DNA of 64,000 nt from Nipponacmea schrenckii (taxonomy: Eukaryota > Mollusca > Gastropoda > Lottiidae). The position numbers were made by a program, and so were the translations under genes. Location: positions 44,088,602 through 44,152,601 of the forward strand of contig JAUJPP010000003.1 in NCBI GenBank assembly GCA_030562195.1. Direction: 5' to 3'. Of this stretch, positions 54,901 to 63,468 are shown in pieces (the stretch's first letter is position 1; each line of letters opens with the position of its first letter). Below the pieces are notes generated by a model, which made no database searches, was not told the DNA's origin, and saw only the letters and a list, made by a program, of their open reading frames with translations.

Positions 54901-55418
54901 GCTGTTGTTTTATTTTCAGTTTTCAATGGAGCATTACTTTCTTTTTTCACAGCTAGCTTTTCATCAACCTTTACTGATGGCTTTTTTTCTGTACATGCTG
55001 GGGTCTTGATTTCTGTTTTAACAGATGTTTTGATGGGTGTTTTTGTTTCAATTTTTACAGGAGTTTTGGTTTCAACCTTAGTCACAACTGTTTTTGGTTG
55101 TTTGGTCTCCAAATTTGCAGGTGTTTTAGCTTCAACTTTGACTGAATCTGCTTTCTTCACTGGAGGGATCTTTGGTTCAACTTTTGTCTTCAATTCTTCC
55201 TTTGTGTCTGTTGTCTTGTCTGATTTAGATTCTGAGATGTTAGATGGTGGTGTATCCTTCACCTCCATTTTGGCTTCAGGATGAATATCATGCTCAGTAT
55301 CTGATAATAATAATGATGTATCTATATTCTCAAAGTCATCATCTTCTATATCACATTCTATATTTATCAAATCATCCAGATCACTACCAACAGAGCCTTC
55401 TAAATCTTCCATATCCAT
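42967..55418 (-). CDS. RS-tract, twin RRM-like, coiled-coil nuclear protein (spliced, ~1,178 aa)
   Basis: I do not recognise the family. Exons join in frame: 55418-54197, 53897-53753, 53545-53406, 53283-53227, 49473-49347, 46947-46820, 45832-45452, 45195-44645, 44445-44281, 43986-43826 and 43426-42967. An acidic start (1-50) is followed by a Lys/Thr/Pro stretch of degenerate 8-12-residue repeats such as VKVETKTP (about 70-235) and an RS tract (about 306-353). An RRM-like fold at ~410-505 has RNP1-like KYGFLDLC. A second at ~524-608 runs from KINISNGPKG to IGGRRLQIRSEV. A proline run and basic Asn/Gln linker lead to a charged coiled coil (~665-905, dense in Glu/Arg/Gln) and a Gly/Asn/Gln/His-rich tail ending YRPNW. 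RS plus RRM suggests nuclear RNA processing. The order RRM-RRM-linker-coiled coil recalls DBHS proteins (NONO/SFPQ), but the sequence does not match them, so that is analogy only. Confidence 0.82.
43690..43740 (-). mobile_element. 3' fragment of a SINE in an intron
   Basis: A short match (GAAATGAATG...CCTACTCTTCTGCACC, then GTGGGCTAAT) to the tail end of the SINE family at 5230 and 47665. Only about 50 bases survive. It lies in the intron between the RS/RRM exons at 43826-43986 and 42967-43426. Confidence 0.65.
46300..46700. repeat. Dispersed repeat with GGACGGACGGAC end, in an intron
   Basis: Two or three diverged subunits share AGGGTTCA-type starts, TGAT(A/T)ACAAACA, CAAGTTCAATCAAAATTC, AAGGGCAATAACT and a terminal ACGGACGGACGGAC. 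Related segments lie near 19060, 19390, 25990 and 38945. Non-coding, in the intron between the RS/RRM exons at 46820-46947 and 45452-45832. Confidence 0.6.
47655..48165 (-). mobile_element. tRNA-derived SINE copy, interrupted by ~220 bp
   Basis: Read on the minus strand, the head near 48155-48095 has an A-box-like start and a perfect B box, GGTTCAAATCC, as in tRNA-derived SINEs transcribed by RNA polymerase III. The body matches the copies at 5230 and 13740 (plus-strand phrases TTGCGATTTCCAACTGTAGA and GGTTTATTGTCCCAT), and the tail is an (ATTTC)n-like run (GAAATGAAATAAATGG on plus). Between GGGATCTTT (about 47811) and the resuming AGCACATGGTTTATTG (about 48030) there are ~220 bases absent from the 5.2-kb copy: a nested insertion or a subfamily module. 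The copy lies in an intron of the RS/RRM gene, in the same orientation. Confidence 0.75.
49940..50620. repeat. 24-bp minisatellite in an intron
   Basis: About 26 tandem copies of a 24-base unit (GGCTCACAGGATACAGATTG plus TATT or GTTT). Two alternating unit endings occur (TGTATTGGC and TGGTTTGGC). The period is a multiple of three, so long ORFs open on both strands (about 114 and 103 codons on plus, 73 on minus); I treat these as by-products. It lies in the 3.7-kb intron between RS/RRM exons 4 and 5. Confidence 0.93.
51090..52330. repeat. 26-bp minisatellite with degenerate flanks, same intron
   Basis: The core at 51745-52080 is a tandem run of a 26-base unit (CAGGATCTGCTGCTTCTACA plus TACCAA). 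On both sides, to about 51090 and 52330, the same motif recurs in eroded form (AGGACTTGCTGCTTCTACAT) at uneven spacing. Three units make 78 bases, so the core gives an ORF with a 26-residue period; it is not coding. The unit sequence is unrelated to the 24-bp array 1 kb away. Confidence 0.9.
54360..54500 (-). other. RS tract encoded in exon 1 of the RS/RRM gene
   Basis: About 45 codons encode alternating Arg-Ser with some Arg-Gly and Arg-Asp, roughly residues 306-353. Such tracts are phosphorylated by SR-protein kinases in known splicing factors and drive nuclear speckle location. The DNA is a near-simple run of (AGATCT)-like codons, which may make it length-variable. Confidence 0.85.
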
Positions 55419-55722
55419 CTTGACTTATTGTATTGTCCTAATCAGTCTTTAAGGACTTAGGTCTGAAATACATAAAAATCAAAACTTGGTTGTAAAATGA
55501 TGCTTACTTTTTAGAGAATTATAACAGAAATGCAAGGAATGAACATTAACCATAAAGATGCTAAATGACTTATTTTTATCAACATTTACTGTATTTTCTT
55601 AGTTAGCTTATAAGACATACATAAATCTTAGTCAGTTTTTGTGTTTAGAATTTATTATTCAATTCTCATATTAACAATTATATTTCATTATGAAATATAG
55701 CACAGTAATACAGGCAAGGGAT

Positions 55723-56027
55723 TTAAAGGGATAATAGGTCTTAGCATGAAAATAAAATTTTAGTTCTCAAGAAAAGTCAATATGAGTGTATATTCATCAG
55801 GGAACTTACCTGGTGTCATAAAGTAACAAAATCTCTTAAAATCTTTATTAAGCGTTTTTCAATAATAAAATGCATCTTTATGGATAATTTCTTATTTTGT
55901 TTTATATTTATTTATTTTTTCATGATATTTATGGTAGCAGGTATATTTACTGATGAATAGAACTCTTACTGACCAAATTTAAAATTTCCAAATTTTATGT
56001 TCATTTTAAGACCTATTATCCCTTTAA
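55723..56027. mobile_element. TTAA-flanked MITE between the CCDC88 and RS/RRM genes
   Basis: The left end TTAAAGGGATAATAGGTCTT and the right end (complement of AAGACCTATTATCCCTTTAA) match exactly over 20 bases, and similarity continues into ATAAAATTT on both sides. TTAA borders each end. Length 305 bp, non-coding. Same family as 2980-3340, 63113-63468 and the fragment at 1630. On the minus strand it carries AATAAA hexamers at about 55907-55916, 415 bases past the CCDC88 stop. Confidence 0.85.
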
Positions 56028-56330
56028 CATGAAAGCGGACCATTGGTATAGTCTATTAATTACATTTCATTGAAAAAAAGATAAACATCAAATCACCTTT
56101 TAAACAGGTTTGATGTCTCAGTGAATAATTTGTCTTGTTAAAAATGGTTGATATCATACGTCATGGTCAATTAACAAATTAAATAATATATATACATAGT
56201 CTCTTTCAATAGGTCTAAACACTCCTAGACATTTATCAAAGGATTGAAAACAGTCCAATTAGCACCATTAGATATATCTTTTACACAGTGTATATGATTT
56301 CTGGAGCAAGGTTTAAGTAGAAAAAGTAAA

Positions 56331-59300
56331 TTAACTTGATTTGTCCATCCCTTCAGTAAGGAATTCAACTAGCGTTAGCTTTTCTGGGTCATCCCCAATA
56401 TCATAATTACTATGATACAATGGTTGATCATCATTGTCACGTTTAGCTGAATTATTAACATTCAAATTTAACTGTGACACTGAATTCTGTGTTTCTAATG
56501 ATTTAGATTTATTTTTCTGAGACTTCTGTATCATTGCACGAACACGCTTAATCAAGGCACTAAACCCTCGACTCTTCTTTGGTGTGTCTTTCTGCTTGGC
56601 ATATTGTTCCATTAATTTTTCTTCTAATCTTTCCTTCTTTCTTCTTAACTCCGCCAACTTCTCAATATATGTTTTCTCTTCTTCATTAAAATGATCTTTA
56701 TTATCAATAGCTGAGGATAACAAATCTTGATTTTGGTTTAATAATTGTTGTAGCTGTAACAGTAATGTTTGATTTTCCTCTTCTAAAGTTGTGTTTATCT
56801 GATGCAAAGTGTTGAAATTACTCTCCATCTGTTGCATGTCTTGATCAATTCCACTAAAATCTTCAAAAGCATCTTCTAAAGAATCACATGTATCTTCTTG
56901 GTAGTCAGCTCCCATCTCCAGTCGATTGAATTTCATAGCATAACCTTTCATTTCTGTTGAAGATGAAGATGATAAGCAATCATCTACATCTTGTCTTCTG
57001 GAATCTTTAGCTTGTTTATTGAGAAGATTAGTTCTGGTTGTGATATATTCTGATACTAGATCTTCGTATTCTAACAATAATAATTCATGGATCTTTTGTA
57101 ATTTTTCATGATCAGTAAGAACTCGTTCATGATAATTCTGTAATTCTTCATGACTAGTCAACAGGTTCTCATGTTCACTCTCCAGTAAAGCAATGTGGTT
57201 TTGAGACATAATGTTTTGATTCATCAAGGTTGAAAACTGCAACTGAATGGCTGTATTTTGTGTCTGTAATTTAGCAATAATAGTATTCTGCTTCTTGATG
57301 TAAACTTGAGTTGATTGTGACATTGGTTGATCGCCATTCATGGTTCTCGGTGAGGATTTCTGAGATGCATTCTTAGTAATAGCTTCATGTTGAACTCTGG
57401 TCTGGGCATCTAATTCAACTACTTTTTGATTCAGAGACTGTACTTCTCTTTCAGCTCGCAATAAACTATGACGCAGTTCATCATTTCTAATTTCATATTG
57501 ATTGATTATCTGACTTCTTTCTTCGTTTATTCTCATATTATCATCATATAGACGTCTGTATTCCTCAGCTTGTCTCAACTGGTTTTTCAAATTCTTTACT
57601 TCTTCTTCAGCAAAATGTAGTTGATTTATATAAGCCTCATTATCAGCTTGTAGTTGATCTAAACTCTCAGTTAAATCATTGTTAAAATTTCTGCGATCTT
57701 CCTTCTGTAATTCAACTTCCGTGGCAAATTCATTCAATTGAGTTTGAAGAGATTTGACAACATCTTCGTTATTATGAACCTGTTCTTTGAGTCTGTGATT
57801 TTCTTCTTCAAAATCTTGAATCTTTTCAGTTTGAGTGGAAATTATGGATTCTTTCCTTTCACTTTCTGATTTTAATAATTTGATTTCTACATCTGAAGTT
57901 TGAAGTTGGTTGATGAGATCTTGGTTTTCACAATGAAGCTTCTCTAAACTCCCAATTTTTGAAATTTCCACATCATGTTGGCATTTTTCAAGAGATTTCA
58001 TTTTGTGCTCTGATGAAGATAGTTCTTTCTGCAAAATTTCACATCTTTGCATCACATTTTCTAGCTGTTCTGTAAGTTTTAAATTTTCTTCTTGAATATC
58101 TTTGATCTTTTCATTGTCATTTTCATAATCACTTAACGTTCGTCGCAGAACTTCTAATTGATCACCAAGAATTTGATTTTCAGACATCAATTTCCCAACT
58201 GAAGACTTAGATTCTTCATGGCAACTCGTCAACTTATGCTCAAGTTCTTCATTATTCTGCTCCAGCTCTTCCAAAATTTTCTCTTTTTTAATTAAATTTT
58301 GAATTTCTGTTTCAGCATCTTGAAGTTTTTCACTCAATGTTAAATTTTCTGCTTCCAGTTTATGCATATCATCAGTATGGGATTCATTAAGACTTCTGTT
58401 TTCTTCATACAAACTTTTCTTCATTGTTTCAGATTCATTAAATTTCTCTTTCAATAGATCTAGTTCATCTTCTACCATATTTAATTGTTCTAGTAACTTC
58501 TCATTCTCCACTTCTACTTGGTTCAAATTTTCATTTACCATCAGTTCACCTTCTGCATATTTTTTTGATTCAACCTTCAACATTTGTAATTCACCAGCTA
58601 CTATTTCAAGTTGTTCATTTAAATCCTTATTTTCATTTTCTAGTTGACGAAGACTTTCATTCAATAAACGTTCACTGGATTCATTTAATTGATCTTGTAA
58701 GATGTCATATTCTTCTTGAACAATGTTCAAATTCTGACGCAATTTCTTATTTTCTGTCTCAAGCTTCTCAATTTCTTCAGCTGATTTTGCCTTTATCACT
58801 TTCAGTTCATCTTCTGTATTGACTATTTGTTGTTCAAGCCACTGGTTATCAGATTCTAAATCTTCCATATCTTTCACTTTATTTCCAAATTCTTCAAGCA
58901 TCTTCTTCTTACTAGAAACTTCTTTAAGTAATCTTTTGACCTCTGTTTCTAACTCTACCATTCTTGTTTCTTTAGCCTTTGATAATTTCAGTTCTTTCTG
59001 TGCAGTTTCTAATTCTTGTGAAATGTCTGATGTTTTAACGTGTAATTCTTCAGACTTACCCAGCTTCTTCTGTGCTTCTTTCAACTCTTCAATCTTTGAA
59101 TTCAACTCCTGCTGAAGTTTTTTGTTTTCTGTTATTAACATTGGAACTTCTTTTTTGACAACTTCCTGAAATTGTAGCCTGCTTTCTTTCAATTCCATTA
59201 TCAAACTCTGGTTTTCTTCTTTCAAATTTTGTGTTTCTTCTTCTTTAACCCGAATGTCTTTCATTTGAATTTCTAATTGATCCACCATCTTTTTTTGAAA

Positions 59301-61781
59301 AGACAAATCTTCTGTTAAAACTTCAATTTCAGTTTCCATCTCCACCATTTTTGTTTCTTTAGCCTTTAATAATTTCAGTTCTTTCTGTGCAGTTTCTAAT
59401 TCTTGTGAAATGTCAGAAGCTTTTACTTGTAATTCTTCAGAACTGTCAATCTTCTTCTTGGCTTCTATTAATTCATCAGTCTTTGAATTTAGTTCCTGCT
59501 GTAGTTTAGATTTCTCTGTCATTAACAGAGGAATATTTTCCACTTTTTTGACAAATTCCTGCAATTGTAACCTGCTTTCTTTCAATTCCATTAGCAAACT
59601 CTGGTTTTCTTCTTTCAAATTTTGTGTTTCTTCTTCTTTAACCCGAATGTCTTTCATTTGAATTTCAAATTGATCCACCAACTTTTTTTGAAAAGACAAA
59701 TCTTCTGTTAAAACTTCAATTTCAGTTTCCATCTCCACCATTTTTGTTTCTTTAGCCTTTGATAATTTCAGTTCTTTCTGTGCAGTTTCTAATTCTTGTG
59801 AAATGTCAGAAGCTTTAACTTGTAATTCTTCAGAACTGTCAATCTTCTTCTTGGCTTCTATTAATTCATCAGTCTTTGAATTTAGTTCCTGCTGTAGTTT
59901 AGATTTCTCTGTCATTAACAGAGGAATATTTTCCACTTTTTTGACAAATTCCTGCAATTGTAACCTGCTTTCTTTCAATTCCATTATCAAACTGTGGTTT
60001 TCTTCTTTCAAATTTTGAAGTTTCTCTTCTATAACTTTATTCTCTTCACCTTTAAGCTTTTCAGATGAGTTCAATTCTTCAACTTGCTTTTGAAGGTTGC
60101 TGTTTTCTTGAACAAGTACCTCTGTTCTTTCCACACCTTTTTTAAGTTTAATAAGATCCTCCTCACTCAGCTCTAGCTTTCTTTCCAGGTCTTGATTTTT
60201 ATTTTTTAGAGAATTCATCTGCTCTGTATTTTCTGAATTAAGTCTAAATATTTCTTTCTTCAAAATTTGTCTTTCAGAAACTACTGCTTCCAAGTCTTTT
60301 TTTATTACTTCTACTTTGGTATTGGTTGCTGAAATATTCTCCAAAAGTTTTGAATTCTCAGACTGTATTTTGACAAGTTCTTCAGCTGAATTCAAATGCT
60401 TTCTATCTTCTGCTTCATATGTTTTGATCCTTAATTTCAAACTTTCTAATTCATCTTCAGAATAACTTAACTGCTGTGTTAATCTTTGTACTTCCAATTC
60501 CAGTTGAAGTTTACTAACATTGGAAGACTCACTGAGTTCCATTGAAATTGGGTTTTCAAATCCATCCAAAGATAAGTTTGCTTCATGAATGATTTTCTTT
60601 TCAGTTAAAAGAGTCATTTCTCTTTGTAGTTCAATGTTTTCTTGGGTAAGGAATGAAATTTTTTCAGCATCAGAGTTGATTTTTATGCAGTATTCATCCA
60701 AAAGTACTTTATTTTTCTTCAAATCAGTTTCAAGTTTGGTAATAGTTTCAAGTCGAACATGTGTGCTTTCTACTTGATCTTCTAACAAAGCTTTATTTTC
60801 TTCTAGATATTTATTATCATTCTGTAACTCTTGTACTCTAGCTTTATAGAAAGCTACATCATTTAAACTTTTTTTTAATACTAAAACCTCCTCTTCTAAC
60901 TTATCAGCTTTACTGGCTCGCTCTTTAAATACATCTAAATCATCCTGTATTGAACGTAGCGAATGCAATTTTTGTATCAAATCTACATTTTCTGTTTTCA
61001 ATGCAAGAAATCCTCTGCGCACTTCTTCTATTTCTTCCCTTAATTCTGAAATTTGTTCATCTTTTTCATCAATTTGTACTTGAAGTGTTCGAACTTTGAT
61101 TTTCTTTTCAGTGGGATCTGTTTCTGGAACAGCTGCTTTGTCAGGAATCTCATCACTCTGATCATGTACTTTTTGACTCCTACCTTCGTGATCTGCTATA
61201 ATCTTTTGCTGAATAAGTTTATTTCTTTGCAATAACAGTCTTTCAAGATGAACAAATAATTTCTCAACATAATCATCATCAGTATTGTTTCTATCTCGAG
61301 GTAAGATAGACACAGATTCATCAGTTATTTCTTGAATATAAGTCACTATATCATGTTGAACTGTAACATCTAGCTGTTTAATGTTAAATATGAAGTCTTC
61401 TTTTTGTTCACCTTGAACAGCACATCCCAAAATAAGCAACAACACTTTACAAACTTCTTTAAAACTAGCTTCAGTCTCAGGTTCACGTGAAATCAAATAA
61501 ATATCAGGAGCAGCAAGAAATAAATAAACTTGAAGTACGTCTTTATAATATGCCTGGATACTTTTTAACAGCAAATCCCAATTAAATAGCCGTGTATTGA
61601 AATCACTAACATCTTTGCAAACTATATCATCATCTGGTCTTGGATCAACAATACACATCAAATCATTTAACAAAACACCATCAAATAGATCACTAAACAA
61701 AATCTGTCTACCGTCTCCATACACTGATTTTATCCAGTGAATCAATGGGTGATTCAACTTATTTTCTTCTTTAGTTGCCAT
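56331..61781 (-). CDS. Daple/Girdin (CCDC88) homologue, 1,816 aa in one exon
   Basis: CCDC88 proteins link receptors, Gi proteins and the cytoskeleton. The N-terminal ~160 residues form a HOOK domain (LIHWIKSVYGD; LFDGVLLNDLMCIVDPRPDDD; LLILGCAVQGEQKEDFI). Residues ~195-1690 are nearly all coiled coil and include a threefold 131-residue repeat (nt 60011-58848). A basic patch (KKSRGFSALIKRVRAMIQKS, about 1735-1754) is followed by a GBA motif, LTLVEFL (1802-1808), eight residues before the end. HOOK plus coiled coil plus GBA is diagnostic of CCDC88. I cannot choose between Daple and Girdin, since one invertebrate gene often precedes the vertebrate three. Start ATG has a strong context (A at -3, G at +4). 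No intron interrupts the CDS, unlike its neighbours; a TTCAG five bases before the ATG could be the acceptor of a 5' UTR intron. There is no terminal PDZ-binding motif like that of vertebrate Daple. Confidence 0.9.
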   Translation of the reverse strand: MATKEENKLNHPLIHWIKSVYGDGRQILFSDLFDGVLLNDLMCIVDPRPDDDIVCKDVSDFNTRLFNWDLLLKSIQAYYKDVLQVYLFLAAPDIYLISREPETEASFKEVCKVLLLILGCAVQGEQKEDFIFNIKQLDVTVQHDIVTYIQEITDESVSILPRDRNNTDDDYVEKLFVHLERLLLQRNKLIQQKIIADHEGRSQKVHDQSDEIPDKAAVPETDPTEKKIKVRTLQVQIDEKDEQISELREEIEEVRRGFLALKTENVDLIQKLHSLRSIQDDLDVFKERASKADKLEEEVLVLKKSLNDVAFYKARVQELQNDNKYLEENKALLEDQVESTHVRLETITKLETDLKKNKVLLDEYCIKINSDAEKISFLTQENIELQREMTLLTEKKIIHEANLSLDGFENPISMELSESSNVSKLQLELEVQRLTQQLSYSEDELESLKLRIKTYEAEDRKHLNSAEELVKIQSENSKLLENISATNTKVEVIKKDLEAVVSERQILKKEIFRLNSENTEQMNSLKNKNQDLERKLELSEEDLIKLKKGVERTEVLVQENSNLQKQVEELNSSEKLKGEENKVIEEKLQNLKEENHSLIMELKESRLQLQEFVKKVENIPLLMTEKSKLQQELNSKTDELIEAKKKIDSSEELQVKASDISQELETAQKELKLSKAKETKMVEMETEIEVLTEDLSFQKKLVDQFEIQMKDIRVKEEETQNLKEENQSLLMELKESRLQLQEFVKKVENIPLLMTEKSKLQQELNSKTDELIEAKKKIDSSEELQVKASDISQELETAQKELKLLKAKETKMVEMETEIEVLTEDLSFQKKMVDQLEIQMKDIRVKEEETQNLKEENQSLIMELKESRLQFQEVVKKEVPMLITENKKLQQELNSKIEELKEAQKKLGKSEELHVKTSDISQELETAQKELKLSKAKETRMVELETEVKRLLKEVSSKKKMLEEFGNKVKDMEDLESDNQWLEQQIVNTEDELKVIKAKSAEEIEKLETENKKLRQNLNIVQEEYDILQDQLNESSERLLNESLRQLENENKDLNEQLEIVAGELQMLKVESKKYAEGELMVNENLNQVEVENEKLLEQLNMVEDELDLLKEKFNESETMKKSLYEENRSLNESHTDDMHKLEAENLTLSEKLQDAETEIQNLIKKEKILEELEQNNEELEHKLTSCHEESKSSVGKLMSENQILGDQLEVLRRTLSDYENDNEKIKDIQEENLKLTEQLENVMQRCEILQKELSSSEHKMKSLEKCQHDVEISKIGSLEKLHCENQDLINQLQTSDVEIKLLKSESERKESIISTQTEKIQDFEEENHRLKEQVHNNEDVVKSLQTQLNEFATEVELQKEDRRNFNNDLTESLDQLQADNEAYINQLHFAEEEVKNLKNQLRQAEEYRRLYDDNMRINEERSQIINQYEIRNDELRHSLLRAEREVQSLNQKVVELDAQTRVQHEAITKNASQKSSPRTMNGDQPMSQSTQVYIKKQNTIIAKLQTQNTAIQLQFSTLMNQNIMSQNHIALLESEHENLLTSHEELQNYHERVLTDHEKLQKIHELLLLEYEDLVSEYITTRTNLLNKQAKDSRRQDVDDCLSSSSSTEMKGYAMKFNRLEMGADYQEDTCDSLEDAFEDFSGIDQDMQQMESNFNTLHQINTTLEEENQTLLLQLQQLLNQNQDLLSSAIDNKDHFNEEEKTYIEKLAELRRKKERLEEKLMEQYAKQKDTPKKSRGFSALIKRVRAMIQKSQKNKSKSLETQNSVSQLNLNVNNSAKRDNDDQPLYHSNYDIGDDPEKLTLVEFLTEGMDKSS
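56358..56378 (-). other. GBA (G-alpha binding and activating) motif
   Basis: Residues 1802-1808, LTLVEFL, fit the published consensus hydrophobic-[S/T]-hydrophobic-x-[D/E]-F-hydrophobic at every position. In Girdin and Daple the Phe of this motif docks on inactive G-alpha-i and gives non-receptor exchange-factor activity. That this one binds G-alpha is inference. Confidence 0.8.
58848..60011 (-). repeat. Threefold 393-bp in-frame duplication in the CCDC88 coiled coil
   Basis: Copy 1 is 60011-59619, copy 2 is 59618-59226, and copy 3 starts at 59225 and fades near 58848. Each unit is 131 codons beginning LKEEN(H/Q)SL and including LQQELNSK and SQELETAQKELKL. Copies 1 and 2 differ at about five residues. 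Copy 3 is more diverged (EVPMLI for VENIPLL, one codon shorter) and differs strongly in its last third. Confidence 0.93.
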
Positions 61782-63112
61782 CTTACTGAATTTTGTTGAT
61801 GTACTTATTAAATATATATTTTCAAAAAGACATTGATAATTTGAAACTTTTTTGAATCACTATGTATCTTTAAAATACCATAGTCCTATATTAAATTCAG
61901 TTTTGAATTGGAGAGCTGTAAATTCATGTCCAGGCAAAACCAATATAATCCACAGTAATGCTGTTAAACAATCTTAACCAATCAACTATCTCCTATCTGT
62001 TGTGAACAGATTTGTCAATGGGAGTGTGACCTATATTTGTTAATTATCCCTTGTAAAACCCCATTCCACTTCCAGTGAGTTACTGGTGTGTACATGGTAG
62101 CATTATTATTAACAAAGATTAAGCCAAATCACATGATCTCTTAATCCTAGTCTAATCGTTGATCGTTGTTTGTAAAGAACAATCAATTAACTAATGTTTG
62201 TTGCAGTCATTTTGAACCCGAACTGGTGTCAGACGCGAACATCTATCACATGTTACTCAGTCACATAAACAAATAAAGAGACCGGAAAGACAACTTTTTA
62301 GGCCTACTTGGTTGATTCAAGATGTACGCAACACGCTTCAATGAACCTGACTCGACCTTCATAATATGAAAAAGAAAGTTGAATCAAAATCTATTGAACA
62401 AATTTTCTAGCATAAAACTAGTAGCTATATAAATGAAAATTCACCCGTGCCATACTTACGTTTCAAAGAGTGATTCTTGGATAATTTATTCAGAAATTAT
62501 TCTGGAGAAGGAAAGAGTTGTGTGCACTTCCGATAAATGTAGCCACGAATATCCAGACACTTTACAAAAGTTTTAAAACCAAACCGCATCTGGCATCCTT
62601 TTTTGAACCCTTGATTTATTAATTTAATAACTTAAAAATACTGCAAAATATTTATTTACATTTCAAATTGTATATGCTAAAACTGACAGAATGTCTTTAC
62701 TAACCAAATCACCACAAGTGTCTGGATAATCAAGAATAAAGATATGGAGTACCTAAAAAATAGTAAAAATGGAAGTTGAATATGTCACCCTGTAAAGAAA
62801 ACGAAGCAATTATACAAAACGCTTGCACAAAATTACCTTTAATTCACGACTTCTCCTGGAGAAGCACAACATATAAACGCAGACCTACTGCACTTGCCTC
62901 GTCTCACATGGGTGCCGTAGTGACCAAACAATAATAATATTAGTATGAAACGAAAAAAAAGTCGATAAGCCCTATCTTATAATATTATTCGAATATTTAG
63001 AAATAAACTAGAGCTAGACCGAGAAAATTCAAACCTTTTTAGACGGCTTGTAAAAAATACTGTGTTGAGACAAAAATAGAGCGAAGCACAGTGGACAAAT
63101 TCGTCTTGTAAT
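61782..63112. other. CCDC88 upstream region, no gene seen
   Basis: This should hold the promoter and 5' UTR of the minus-strand CCDC88 homologue. I see no unambiguous core promoter and no other gene. The stretch is AT-rich with only short chance ORFs. Confidence 0.4.
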
Positions 63113-63468
63113 TTAAAGGGATGCTGCGTCTTTTACGGACATAAAATTATATTTTTCAACAAGATTATTACTTCATAAATGTACTTATAGGCTACCTGGT
63201 GTAATGAAACAACAGAATCCCTTAAAATTTGGAAAACTCACAAAACTAAGTCATTTTTTAAAACACTTAATCAATCTTTTAAGCGTTTTTGAATAATCAA
63301 AAGCATCGTTATGAATAAAATTACTAAGTTTTTTGAATATTTATTTACTTATTTGGGTTTATTTATTCAGCAGGTATATATATTGATAAATATAATATGC
63401 TCTTTCTTATTGGCCATGTTTAAAATTTTCAAATTTTATGTTGATTCTAAGACGCAGTGTCCCTTTAA
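63113..63468. mobile_element. TTAA-flanked MITE, copy 4 of the AAAGGGAT family
   Basis: The ends are TTAAAGGGATGCTGCGTCTT and the complement of AAGACGCAGTGTCCCTTTAA, an inverted match with one mismatch. The body shares CTACCTGGTGTAATGAA, AATCCCTTAAAAT and AAGCGTTTTTGAATAATCAA with the copies at 2980 and 55723. 356 bp, non-coding. Confidence 0.85.

Noticed and set aside
54811..55284. 157-codon plus-strand hydrophobic ORF
   Set aside because: Antisense of the Lys/Thr/Pro repeat region in exon 1 of the RS/RRM gene.
58565..60018. Several plus-strand ORFs opposite the CCDC88 rod
   Set aside because: Antisense shadows; two are near-identical only because the rod is duplicated every 393 bp.
62000..63000. 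Possible divergent gene or first exon upstream of CCDC88
   Set aside because: No coding stretch with usable splice sites; only short chance frames.
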